Part shown: positions 51,133-60,789 of the stretch, in pieces | Layout of the letters: each line of letters opens with the position of its first letter | Numbering within the stretch: position 1 is the first letter of the stretch | Source: Serripes groenlandicus | Lineage: Eukaryota; Mollusca; Bivalvia; Cardiida; Cardiidae | NCBI GenBank assembly: GCA_031761405.1 | Contig: JASEVX010000007.1 | Coordinates: 28,484,859 to 28,548,858, forward strand | DNA: 64,000 bases | Direction of reading: 5' to 3' | Position numbers and translations under genes: made by a program | The notes under the pieces: model-generated | Seen by the model: only the letters and a program-made list of their open reading frames with translations | Told to the model about the DNA's origin: nothing | Databases searched by the model: none

Positions 51133-51583
51133 ATTTGCCCTTTCTCACTTGCAGAGGTGTTTTGGTACAAATAATCATCATCATGTATCATAAACTACAT
51201 TTGAAAAGAGCTTTGCAAAAGAAGATATTATTGCTCTTAATGAGCTATTTCTTCTTTTGCCACAATGTTATCAACTCTATTCAATAGTTAAACATTCATA
51301 AATAGAGATTTTTAACCCTTTCCCTTATACGACAATTCTGCAGCAGTCGACTTTGAACCCATTTTGTCAAATAATGGAAAATCTCTATAACTGAATGGAT
51401 AACCTATGAGCAAAAGTGGAAAACATTGTGACAAAAGAAGAAATTGCACGTTTTGTGCAATTTCTTCTTTTGTTACTATGTTTTCAAAAAGCCGTCTGCT
51501 GCAGAGGCGTCAGAAAGCGTCTATATGAGGGAAAGGGTTATTGTGTTTCCTTTTATGATTTGCTGTATGTGGAAAAGGGTTAT
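51133..51583 (+). mobile_element. Older TTAA MITE interrupted by a younger MITE
   Basis: TTTGCCCTTTCTCACTTGCA left; TTTTGCCACAATGTTATCAA and AATAGAGATTT before the insert; TGATTTGCTGTATGTGG and AAAAGGGTTAT after it. The host lost most of its right spacer. Confidence 0.7.
51312..51541 (-). mobile_element. TTAA palindromic MITE, intact, nested in an older copy
   Basis: TTAA 51312-51315, CCCTTTCCCTTATACGACAA; hairpin GAAATTGCACGTTTTGTGCAATTTC; right CTATATGAGGGAAAGGGTTAT. Same young subfamily as 5657 and 36894. Confidence 0.85.
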
Positions 51584-51814
51584 AGAACAGTTTCATGCTT
51601 TTGAAGCAGTCCAACTGCTATCAAGGACTCTCCTTTTTCTCCAATGTGATGATCTACTCTGTCTAAATATTATGTTTTAATACATGTATTTAGAATATAA
51701 TATACCTTATCTGAGGCAGGAGACGGATACTGCCATATCAGATAATATTTAAAATGCATATTTATATGCTTTTATTATGTTAAGTGTAACAATTATTATT
51801 AATGCTGAAAATTT

Positions 51815-52110
51815 GCCTCGATGGTGTTGTGGTAAATTTAACCCTTTCCCTCATATAGACGCTTTCTGAAGCGTCTATATGAGGTAAAGGGTTAAAGCAT
51901 CTGCCTCGGGTGATCCCTGGTAGGGTCATAGTCTAAAGAATTTAAAAATGGTAGTATTAATGCTTTCTCTCCTTCAAGCACTCTGGATTGTGGGGTTAGC
52001 ATTTTAGGACTGAACTACTGATATCAGGACAAATGGACCTGGTAACTTACCCAGGAAACCCAGAACTGAAAAGCACATTTTCTAGCCTAGTACTGGTTTG
52101 TTCACCCAGG
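51815..52110 (+). repeat. tRNA-derived SINE, interrupted by a 50-bp MITE derivative
   Basis: Head GCCTCGATGGTGTTGTGGTA is a box A-like start; after the MITE it resumes GCATCTGCCTCGGGTGATCC, with a box B-like TGATCCCTGGTAGGG, then GGTAGTATTAATGCT, CTCTGGATTGTGGGGTTAGC and CTGATATCAGGACAAATGGA. The uninterrupted head would read GTGGTTTAAGCATCTGCC-like, supplying the TTAA target. Confidence 0.65.
51838..51895. mobile_element. Minimal TTAA element: 50-bp near-perfect hairpin
   Basis: TTAA (51838-51841, 51892-51895) around an inverted pair of left termini, CCCTTTCCCTCATATAGACG and its complement, joined by CTTTCTGAAG. The only clear mismatch is in GAGGTAAAGGG. Both ends are of the same (left) type, so it is not a simple internal deletion of the 222-bp element. 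Confidence 0.85.
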
Positions 52111-52200
52111 GAACATGAATAATAAAATTTAAATGCGCGCTAAATGACCTTAGCTGTCGATCCGCCATAAAACAATATACATTCATTCATTCCAGAACTG
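52111..52200 (+). repeat. SINE-like 3' tail with (ATTC)n
   Basis: TAAATGCGCGCTAAATGACC, TTAGCTGTCGATCCGCCATA, AAACAATATACATTCATTCA. The tetranucleotide tail is typical of a LINE/SINE 3' end. Confidence 0.45.
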
Positions 52201-52379
52201 AAAAACTGTTGTTTTTAGTGATGTAAAGCACTCAGTAAAAACAAAGGTTACGTTGTCTACATTATAAGGCATAAAAAGTCATCTTATACAGGGTAAGGGC
52301 TATGCTGTAATACATTAAGATTTATTCATTTCTTTTGGTTTTTGTATTAAACAATGTAATGTATCTGTATTGTTTTACA

Positions 52380-52518
52380 TTAACCCTTTCCCACTTATAG
52401 ACACTTTCTGTATTTACGTAATGATCAATTAACTTTCATATATACGGCTAGCATACTTTATATATATTTTTTTTCAAAGTCCTCTGCTACTGATTTGTTG
52501 TATGTGGGAAAGGGTTAA
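52380..52518 (+). mobile_element. TTAA MITE, 131-bp deletion derivative
   Basis: TTAACCCTTTCCCACTTATA left, TTGTATGTGGGAAAGGGTTAA right; hairpin replaced by CTGTATTTACGTAATGATCA. Confidence 0.75.
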
Positions 52519-52554
52519 CTCATGCCCTGATACAGGCAACATTTAGGATTTCTG

Positions 52555-52992
52555 AAGCATTGTGCAAATCGAAAAAATTGCACTTGATGAGTAATTTCTC
52601 CTTTTTAGCTCGCCTATTCGAAGAAATAGGGGAGCTTATGTTACACTCATCCTGGCGTCCGCGTTGGCGTTGGCATTGCCAGCTTGATCAAACCTTTGCG
52701 TGCAAGGCCTTTTCTCAGACGCTGTGTATGCTGTTGCTTTGAAACTTCACACACTTATTCAGGGTCATTAGATTTAAAAGGCCCAAAAGGGCCTGTATGG
52801 ACTTGGTTAACATTTGCATGCAAGTATTGAAAAGGTGTATTATCTTGCAATAGGTGATACTGTGTGACTTTACCTAATGCTATAACTATTCTGAAGTAGG
52901 CCCTGATAGACGATGGTCCTGATAGGCGATCTTTATTGTCCTCCAACAATTCTTGTTCCACAATGTCTTCAACTCTGTATCTTCAATATAGT
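52555..52992 (+). mobile_element. TTAA MITE fragment split by a Helentron-like element
   Basis: GCATTGTGCAAATCGAAAAA, TTGCACTTGATGAGTAATTT, CTCCTTTTT before; CCACAATGTCTTCAACTCTG after the insert, restoring CTCCTTTTT-CCACAATG of the family. Confidence 0.7.
52607..52957 (+). mobile_element. Helentron-like element (AGCTCGCC/TCTTGTT type)
   Basis: AGCTCGCCTATTCGAAGAAA with inverted TAGGGGAGCTTATG, GTCCGCGTTGGCGTTGGC, a single core unit, and tail ATTGTCCTCCAACAAT hairpin then TCTTGTT (52951-52957). Inserted between T and C/T of the MITE T-run. Confidence 0.75.
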
Positions 52993-53039
52993 AATAACAA
53001 CAAAATTTGATGGTGTTTCTTTCCTCTAATGAAAGCATC

Positions 53040-53105
53040 TAATGGAAAATTACACTTGATGAGCAATTTGTCCTTAATTTTCCCACAATGTTTTCATTTC
53101 TGTAT
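53040..53105 (+). mobile_element. TTAA MITE middle fragment
   Basis: AAATTACACTTGATGAGCAA, TTTTCCCACAATGTTTTCAT. The following AT-rich sequence repeats CTGTATCTTCAAT from 52975, so a short local duplication may be involved. Confidence 0.5.
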
Positions 53106-53294
53106 CTTCAATTTACATTCAAAACTTTGAAGATGTTTTTTTCTCTATATGATTGCGTTCAAGGCTGACAACACATAAAACGTCCCACCAAATAAAATAT
53201 AGTAAAACACAAGGTTACGGTGACTTTGATGAAAAAGATTTTGAGTTTCAGCCCCTAATAGTCCATTTATATAATGCATGTTTCATCTTTTCTT

Positions 53295-53492
53295 ATATAA
53301 GACAAAATTTCACACATCTGCAGCAGATGATCAAATTATGAAAAAACATTGTGGCAAAAGGAGAAATTGACACATTTCTTTCAACCATAATCAAAAATTA
53401 TATTTCAGGCATCTAGATATTTTCCTTATTTTTGCCAAGATAATTTCAAAGTCATCTGCTGCATTTTGTTGTATATAGGAAGGGGGGTTAAG
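53295..53492 (+). mobile_element. TTAA MITE, left terminus lost
   Basis: CACACATCTGCAGCAGATGA, AAAAACATTGTGGCAAAAGG, TTTCAAAGTCATCTGCTGCA and GGAAGGGGGGTTAA. Confidence 0.65.
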
Positions 53493-54844
53493 TATAAACT
53501 TGTCAAAGAGAGGGATTGTAAACATGTCTACCTGATGTCTACCATGAAAACACTTTATCTCATAAAACAGGTTGTTGATGGGTCTACAACAAGACAATTT
53601 TTGACAATATCAAAAGGTAAAACAAAAATGGCTCTGAACAATATTTTATACTTAAAACAGCATAAATTGCTTGCTTGGTCTTCAACCTCATAGTGCCATG
53701 AGAATATTTCAATTTGGAAGCAAATAAGGTTATCACAGAGAAAAAAAACATGTATTATTTGAATCAGTTGAAATGAATATTTACAGAAAGGGGTGTGAAG
53801 GTTGGGTATAAAAAATCAAAAGTGTTGCAGTCCTACTTTCTAATTATCAAGACACATGAATTATTTATCTTACTTAAGTATCTGTTGGATCAACAGTTTA
53901 CCTTGTTAATGGGCAAAGTGTTGTTTACAGATCACCTTCAGGTAGCTATGTTGTTAGATTGTATCAGACTGAGTGGTATATTAGCTGAAAGTAGGGCCTA
54001 TCAGTTCTTGCACTTGACGAAATAGGTTAACCCTTGTGGCACGCAAGTCCGTACAATAGGTTATGCCACAATTGGATTCAGTTGGCTAAATTTCTGTGAT
54101 TTATATATAAGAATTTAAAAGAAACATCTCATGGGGGAATTATATCACATGATATCCTTAAACTTTTTATGGGCTATTTATTTTAACTGATGTTATCATA
54201 TTATGACATGACTTAAAAGCATCTCTGGAGATATTTTGTATACTAAGCAAAGTGAAGAGTAATAAATGATAAGAACTATTGATATTGGTTCGAACATTAT
54301 CATTTATATATGTTATGTGAAATGCAGACTTGGGAAAAACATCAGACGTAGACTGTAGTGGTGTGTTTCTACATGGGTAATATGTTGAAATGAGGAATTT
54401 ATGATGGAGGTAGATTAGGGAGGAAGGTGTGGATAGTATACTTCTCCTACATTAAGTGTTCTGGTTCTTCCTAATCAAAATGGCTTTATTCTTTTGGAAT
54501 CCAGGAGCTTTTCAATACAGGTAGGGAAAGAAGCTTCCTGTCATGTAATAGGATTTTTATTGAACATTTTAATACATTGTATATAAGCCATTCAAAATAA
54601 TCTATCAACATTATACTGCTGTTTATCCAAAGTTTTCTTTTATGTATGCAAAATCATCTTTTCTATTTCTGAAAAGATCTGTAAGTAAAATTACCCAGTA
54701 TAATAATAAATTTCAAATGTTCTTGAATGCTTAGTAAATATTGAAGTTGCTTTTTTTCCTCATCATTTGATAAGTGTGTTATTCAACCTGATCACAGCAT
54801 TTTTTAATTTTTCTTAAATATACATAAACATCGTTTATAGTAAG
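53493..54844. other. Unassigned intergenic DNA, longest repeat-free stretch
   Basis: About 1.35 kb without MITE, Helentron or SINE signatures. Several short frames (75-76 residues at 53466-53693 and 53795-54025) lack known motifs. It could hold an unrecognised exon but nothing supports that. Confidence 0.3.
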
Positions 54845-55145
54845 AATGATTGATTGTGGTTTAATGCCCTTTTTATCAGTTTTTCAGTTACATGTATATT
54901 ACAGTAGTCATTTCCTTGCAACCATCATGTTAACTGACTTTCTAGAAACAGTCAAACTCCATTGAACATTATTCTCAGAAAACTGACTACTTACCTGATG
55001 GGTCTGTCAGCCAATACATATTGGTGGATAATGCATGATGCTAGTCGTAATGAGATTTGTCAATCATTGGAATGAATAAATGACCAATCTGGGATTCAAG
55101 CTTGCATCCCCCAATTGATATGCCTCGTCGTAAGAGTAACGGAAG
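54845..55145 (-). repeat. SINE-like copy with (AATC)n tail, reverse
   Basis: Plus-strand reading GATTGATTGTGGTTTAATGC, CAGTTACATGTATATTACAG, GACTTTCTAGAAACAGTC and TGGGATTCAAGCTTGCATCC; the last phrase resembles a diverged box B. Related to 39867. Confidence 0.45.
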
Positions 55146-55357
55146 CATCAATAGTTTACTCACTAGAACCTCATTTCAATTGAAGGACAGGATTGGAAAT
55201 ATTATTATTTAGCTAACAAATATTATGATGTCAAAGATTAAAATTCCTTAATGACCCTTAAAAAAAAGTCATCTGGTTTGGTTGTATCATGTAGAAAGGG
55301 TTTCGATAAAAACTAACAATGTTGTGGTTTTTGCATTCGAGAAACAACACAATTTAA

Positions 55358-55590
55358 TTAACCCTTTCCCACATATATAGACGCTTTCTGACGCCTCTGC
55401 AGCAGACGACTTTTGAAATCATTGTGGCAAAATGCGAAATTGGTCATAATGAGCAATTTCCCCTTTTGCCATAATGATTTCAGCTCTTAATACACTAATC
55501 ATACTTGCTTTTATAGATATTTTGTACATTAAGACCTTGAAACTTTCAAGGTCGTCTGCTGCAGATGTGTTGTATGTGGGAAAGGGTTAA
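55358..55590 (+). mobile_element. TTAA palindromic MITE, intact copy
   Basis: TTAA 55358-55361 and 55587-55590; CCCTTTCCCACATATATAGA left, TTGTATGTGGGAAAGGG right; GAAATTGGTCATAATGAGCAATTTC hairpin with one mismatch. Confidence 0.85.
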
Positions 55591-55604
55591 TGCAAAGATA
55601 TGGG

Positions 55605-55690
55605 ATGTCTGTTTATTGGGGTTTTATGCCGCTTTGAACATTATTTCAGTTATATCATGGTGACAGTTCACTTATTCATGATCCCTGTGT
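55605..55690 (-). repeat. SINE-like 3' fragment, reverse
   Basis: TTTATTGGGGTTTTATGCCG, TTCAGTTATATCATGGTGAC, AGTTCACTTATTCATG match the reverse copy at 39867. Confidence 0.45.
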
Positions 55691-56039
55691 AAATCAAAGC
55701 GCTGAAAGCGCTGATGGTATAGGGGGCATATGTAAATTGAAAACATATGGCATAGATCATATGGACAAACATTGTTGAAACAATGAAACAATGAAACAAT
55801 GACCTTTAAACAAACCAAACCAAAAATGTTTGAAGCAACACATATTGCCTGCCAATAACATATACCTCATTTGTCAAAGTTTTACCCTTTTCTTGTATAA
55901 ACAAAATATCGAAGGACAAAAGATTGACAAAAAAAAACCCGAGCAGCTACCCTTAATTAAAATATTTCTAGTTCAGAAATCACTAAAGATCAACAATGTA
56001 TATTGTAATCATGCTGATAAATGAAAGACGATCGAAAGC
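55691..56039. other. Unassigned intergenic DNA
   Basis: Contains AACAATGAAACAATGAAAC short tandem repeat (about 55778-55800). No gene recognised. Confidence 0.3.
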
Positions 56040-56804
56040 ATGATAGAGTTATGTTTCTTTTGCACTGCACAATTGCAGCTCTGAGTTTCCTATACACCAA
56101 GTCTTAAATTGATATATTGGACATATATTGAGACAATAACCGAAGAAATGAAAAAATTGAATTTACACCTAAAAAACAGACTAGATTTGACGAAGTACAA
56201 ATCTTGGGGAAGCACTCATTAACGAAAAGGGGAATTTCACGGAACGCATGTGTTGCATATAATAAGGGAGAACATTGAAAGACAAAAATATACACACTCC
56301 AAACGCAGCATGCTAAATTTATGGTAATGGTGCACTGCAAATCTGTAGGTCATAAGTTACATACAAACCAAGTTTGAAATTGATACAATGAAAGTTAATT
56401 GAGACAATCGCTGAACTAAATAAGGAAAAATGGAGATAACTGAAAAAACAGACCAGAGTTATGTACCTAGTACTTTGCCGTTCTCCTGATCACACGGGTA
56501 TAATTGTGACCACTTTGAAATAAATCTGCCATACAGAAACAACGTGTTAACCAATACATGCAATCCATAACGGACGGACGAATGCACATTCAGGCAGACA
56601 GCCGGCCGGACGCCGGAGTATACCTCCAAGCTTTACAGACGGAGACAACTCAAGTATTGATTACAGAAGACTGGTTCGATGCGTCAAAACATGTCAGCTT
56701 AGATTATGGTATTTGTAAAGTATTTGCAATTTAATTGTATCTCCGAAACGGGACCGGACCGTCAAGGTTAATTTTCAAAAACCTATTTAGACTACATTTC
56801 TAGT
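56040..56804 (+). mobile_element. Helentron-like core and 3' tail, head missing
   Basis: Two core units of about 275 bp start near CTTTTGCACTGCACAATTGC (56057) and TAATGGTGCACTGCAAATCT (56326). They are followed by AACGGACGGACGAATGCACA, GACAGCCGGCCGGACGCCGG and a tail ACCTATTTAGACTACATTTC TAG (CTAG 56801-56804 approx.) then T. No clear hairpin seen directly before CTAG. Confidence 0.5.
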
Positions 56805-57004
56805 TTATTTGTCAACAGATACATCTAGGACTATATTACACGTTGATGAACGTTGAGTCTTAAATTAACGCAAATGCATATACATTATAATTTTAGTCCC
56901 AAAATCGCTAGAAGCTCTCAATAATAAAATAAATAATGACCTTGCGGTTATAACTCGGATGTGTTGACAAATTCGGCCAAATTTCTTTCCGACGTTTGAC
57001 AAAA

Positions 57005-57205
57005 GTCAATGCGACATGCGTCATTCGTCTTTCACCAATGGCTAAGTCTATGTGGAAACGCAGCCAGTTGCTTGGGAAGATTGTTGTGAGGAGTACTTGT
57101 TTGAGAAAACCAGGAAATACATTTGTAGGTGAACTGGCCGCCGTGATATGACTGAAGAAATGTTAAAAACGGCGTTAAATCCCAATCAATCAATGTTGAA
57201 ATTAA
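57005..57205 (+). repeat. SINE-like copy with (AATC)n tail
   Basis: TTTCACCAATGGCTAAGTCT, GCAGCCAGTTGCTTGGGAAG, GGTGAACTGGCCGCCGTGAT, GTTAAAAACGGCGTTAAATC, then CCAATCAATCAATG. Reverse relatives at 28640, 39867, 54845, 55605; forward relatives at 29140 and 60160. Confidence 0.6.
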
Positions 57206-57770
57206 CTTATCTATAATTTGTAGATTTAATTTCTATTTCCTAGTAGGGTCTACATACAGCGACACATGAGAATATTCAACACAAAACGCGACCTGTTTTA
57301 CCAACAATTCCCCAGTAGCGGTGAGACCGTTTGTAACATTATTTCATGGCATGTATACACAGTAGGACCTCTCTCTTTGGACGAATTATGTTGTAACAAT
57401 TTTGTTTACAGTATTCCTTAACCTTGACCACATAGACTAAATATACAGCAAACAACATTGAACTAAGGCATAACTATTGACCTGAATTAATAAAAGTATG
57501 ATTTTGAATAGTGATGAAAACATTGTGGAAAAAGACAAACTTGTTGATTATCATTCATCTGTTAAGGTTAGTCAAATGTGTCTAAAAGGGGCAAAGGTTA
57601 AAATAATAACTGTAGACAAATGTTTTCGTTATCTAGGTTATAGAAACAATTTGATTCATGTTTCAAAGCATTGTTTGAAAAGGAGAAATTGCTCATTGTC
57701 AGCAATTGCTCCGTTTGCAAATATACTTTCAACATTTGTTTGTAACTAAGTAGCTATAACGGGAACGGTT
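57206..57770. other. Unassigned DNA with decayed MITE pieces
   Basis: 57510-57550 (GATGAAAACATTGTGGAAAA) and 57655-57735 (CAAAGCATTGTTTGAAAAGG, AGAAATTGCTCATTGTCAGC, AATTGCTCCGTTTGC) are family-like. No gene recognised. Confidence 0.4.
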
Positions 57771-57960
57771 CAACCCTTTCCCGCTTACAGTCGCTTTTTG
57801 ACGCATGTGCAGCAGACGGCTGCAGAATTGTTTATCATGACCCATTTCCTCTTTTTCCACAAAGGTTTCAACTATATATTTTTCCCCTTGATGTAAGGCA
57901 AAATTGCTCATAATCATTCATCTCTAGCATGTTATTCAAAATGTGTCCGGAAGGGAGAAA
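57771..57960 (+). mobile_element. TTAA MITE, strongly decayed
   Basis: TCAACCCTTTCCCGCTTACA, GCATGTGCAGCAGACGGCTG, CTTTTTCCACAAAGGTTTCA; right end GTCCGGAAGGGAGAAAG. Confidence 0.55.
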
Positions 57961-58009
57961 GAGGGAAAGAACGTCCATAGTAAAACGTTTAAATATGAAA
58001 AGAATTAAT

Positions 58010-58115
58010 TTGAAACGTGTTTGAAAGCATTGTGTGAAAAGGAGGAATTGCTCATTGTCAGCAATAGCTCCATTTTCAACAATATTTTTTAAATATTCGA
58101 ACTGTTATAGTATCA
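58010..58115 (-). mobile_element. TTAA MITE, decayed
   Basis: TTGAAAGCATTGTGTGAAAA, GGAATTGCTCATTGTCAGCA, TAGCTCCATTTTCAACAATA; closely similar to 57655-57735, so the two may be a duplicated pair. Confidence 0.45.
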
Positions 58116-58144
58116 CGGAAAGGGTTCCGCTTCCATGGGAAGGA

Positions 58145-58305
58145 TGTAACCATTTTCCGCCTACAGACGCATGTGCAGCAGACGACAATCGAAAACATTG
58201 TGACAAAAGGGGAAATTGCTTTTCGTAGGCAATTTCTACTTTTGCCACAATGGTTTCAACTCCTTTCAATAATTGTATTTACAGTGCTTTGCACATTTCT
58301 CTATA
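58145..58305 (+). mobile_element. TTAA MITE, right end lost
   Basis: TAACCATTTTCCGCCTACAG, GCATGTGCAGCAGACGACAA, hairpin GAAATTGCTTTTCGTAGGCAATTTC, TTTTGCCACAATGGTTTCAA. Confidence 0.65.
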
Positions 58306-58639
58306 AGTCGACTGTTGTAAACTAATGGGGTCACAGAACGGTCGACGTTACCTCACACTACTGACCTTAAGGTCAACCATAGTTCAGAGTGAGTTTCATT
58401 CATAGAAACTATTTTGTCTCATAAATTTATGCAGCGGAGGGTTTTGTGATTCGGTCGAACCAATGAAATCGTTGAAAAGGCAGATTATAACCAATCAAAA
58501 CTCGATTTTGGTGTAGGTATACACATGTGGACTGCGGTTGCAGCTTTAAATTCGACTTTTCGAAAGCAGCTTCGCTATGAGATAGTGGCGAAACGCCCCT
58601 ATCCCAACAAACCAGTACTTGGCTAGAAAATAAAGGCAA
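58306..58639. other. Unassigned intergenic DNA
   Basis: Nothing recognised. Confidence 0.3.
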
Positions 58640-58753
58640 TAATTGTGGAAGTGCTCATTGTGACCAATTTCTCCTATTCTCCTATTCCCCCACCGTGTTT
58701 TCAAAATTTATCTGTTACAGAAACGTCAACATTTGTGCGTGAAAGGATTAAGA
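58640..58753 (-). mobile_element. TTAA MITE, right half
   Basis: GAAGTGCTCATTGTGACCAA, TTTCTCCTATTCTCCTATTC (small local duplication), GTTTTCAAAATTTATCTG, GTGCGTGAAAGGATTAA. Confidence 0.55.
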
Positions 58754-58799
58754 AGTTGATTAGATTCTGAAGCCAGAAGAAAAAGTAAAAAAGAGGTTT

Positions 58800-59015
58800 A
58801 TAACCCTTTCCTACATACAGACAGACACATTCTGATTGCCTCTACAGCTTATTCAAGACTTTGAAAGTACTGTGATAATGAGCAAATTCACCTTTTTCTA
58901 AAATGCTTTCAACTCGATAAAATAAATTTTTATATGTTAAAATTTATTGAGATTTTCCCTAATTTTGCTGAGATATTTTCCTCTGCTGCTGATTTGTTGT
59001 ATGTGGGAAAGGTAT
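58800..59015 (+). mobile_element. TTAA palindromic MITE, diverged copy
   Basis: TATAACCCTTTCCTACATAC left, TTGTATGTGGGAAAGGTATA right; TAATGAGCAAATTCACCTTT, TTTCCTCTGCTGCTGATTTG inside. Confidence 0.7.
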
Positions 59016-59029
59016 AAGCAAATGTTCAT

Positions 59030-59258
59030 CTTGTAAAGAGGAATCAGCTGTTGGCAAGTGGTAAGCATGCAGGATTTGAGACAGGGCATACCAGGCTTGA
59101 TCTCTGCTCATAGCAGAGATGGTGAATTATAAAAGGCAGGGCATATCTTCAAGCCTGGAACCAGCTAGTCACCAAGGGTCCATTGTGGATAAGCATTACT
59201 GTCACAATGATACTTGAAATACTGTTGAAATGGCGTTAAACCTCCCAATAAAACATAT
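59030..59258 (+). repeat. SINE-like copy
   Basis: A tRNA-like head is possible (TTGGCAAGTGGTAAGCATGC); the body has CCAAGGGTCCATTGTGGATA and the 3' end is GTTGAAATGGCGTTAAACCT, the same 3' phrase as the AATC-tailed copies. Confidence 0.45.
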
Positions 59259-59334
59259 TATCTTGTACAGACATTATTGTTGTAAGAATTGCTCGTATAT
59301 TATTACACCCTAGCTGTGACGTGTTATAAAATTA

Positions 59335-59549
59335 GTTTCTTTCCTACATACAACAACAAATCTTCAGCAGATTACTTTGAAAACATCTACAAGCAAATAT
59401 ACTGAAATTATATTCGATATAATTGAAAAGATAATGTGGCAAAAGGGGAAAATATTCATCATGAGCAATTTTTCCTTTTGACACAACAGTTACAAATGTC
59501 GACTGCTGCAAATTTGTCAGATTGCGTCTGCATGTGGGCAAGGGTTAAC
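59335..59549 (-). mobile_element. TTAA palindromic MITE, diverged copy
   Basis: TTTCTTTCCTACATACAACA left, GCATGTGGGCAAGGGTTAA right; TTCATCATGAGCAATTTTTC hairpin remnant. Confidence 0.7.
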
Positions 59550-59624
59550 TCAATATAAACATCAGTAAAAGAGATTACTTATCAACGGAGAAAAAACAAA
59601 CTAATCTTATTTATCAGGGAAAAC

Positions 59625-59855
59625 TTAACCCTTTCCCACATACAGACGCTTTCTGACGCCCCGGTAGCAACACTAAACCCAGTACGGCAAAAGGAGTAGT
59701 TGCTCGCTCATAATGAGCAATATCATTATCATTTGCCGCAATATTTTCAACACTGTTTAATAATTATACATTCACTTACAGATATATTCAATATATTTAA
59801 CTAGATGTTTTTAAGGTCGTCTGCTGCAGATTTGTTGTATGTGGGAAAGGAAATT
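59625..59855 (+). mobile_element. TTAA palindromic MITE
   Basis: TTAA 59625-59628, CCCTTTCCCACATACAGACG; GCTCGCTCATAATGAGC; AAGGTCGTCTGCTGCAGATT and TTGTATGTGGGAAAGGAAAT, with the right TTAA lost. Confidence 0.75.
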
Positions 59856-60124
59856 TAAACAGTGGAAAATACCTGTTACAAAAACCTCTCACTAGTCAGG
59901 AATCCAAGTTGCAGGGTCTAGACTAGATTTTAATCTATGAACTTCTTGGAATATATTTGTTGCCATTGGGAAAAAATTGACATTTCACAAATGTTTCCCT
60001 CTATCAACTTTATAAGTAATTGGTATAGCAGCAGGAAGATATCTTGGAATGTTTAAAAGGAGATCAATACTGACTTGCATTTGTCTTGCAATTTTTGGTT
60101 TTGTTACAAAATTGTACTGAAGAT

Positions 60125-60355
60125 TATAGTGAGTCTGACCTGTACATCTACACTGATTGATAATGTCATCGTGACAAGCATCCTCATCTTCAAAAATTGA
60201 GCTATGTTTAGGGAAGCAGCCAGTTGCAATGCAGATGATGCAGGTATGTTGTCTGGAGGACTGATCTTAGAAAGCCAAGAAAAACACATGATGTAAATTT
60301 GCCACTGGTATATAAATGAAATACCATTGAAAATGGCATTAAGCTCCAATCAATC
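60125..60355 (+). repeat. SINE-like copy with (AATC)n tail
   Basis: GGGAAGCAGCCAGTTGCAAT, GACTGATCTTAGAAAGCC, CCATTGAAAATGGCATTAAG, CTCCAATCAATCAATAC. Forward relative of 57005. Confidence 0.5.
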
Positions 60356-60367
60356 AATACATTAAAT

Positions 60368-60475
60368 ACAATGTTTTCAGCTCTATCCAATAATTGATTT
60401 CCATTTAAATAGGTTTTGTCTTCATCTTTCCAAAGTTGCCTGTTGTAGATGTGTTTAATGTAGGATAGGGTCAAA
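60368..60475 (+). mobile_element. TTAA MITE, right half
   Basis: CAATGTTTTCAGCTCTATCC, CCAAAGTTGCCTGTTGTAGA, TGTAGGATAGGGTCAA. Confidence 0.55.
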
Positions 60476-60789
60476 GAAACATGCTGGCAAAAAGTGCCTC
60501 TGTTCTGCTTTAGTCAAAGAAGATATCAAAAAGATACTTCGGTTGATGGCAAAAAATGATTCTGGTTCTTTTTTGTTCACCCTTGTTTTAATGTATTTTT
60601 ATTTCATTTTAAGATGTTTTCATGTGAATACAATAAATCTAGGATGGATATTTGAGAGTCGGCCATAGCAATAATATGGAAAGGAAAATGTTGCGGCCTG
60701 TTACAATTGAGAACTTGACTGTTCTTCTTACCATGTTCATTTAGTGGCCCATGAAAAGTTACTGTACCCTCCTCAACATGCATACACTC
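60476..60789. other. Unassigned intergenic DNA
   Basis: Nothing recognised. Confidence 0.3.
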
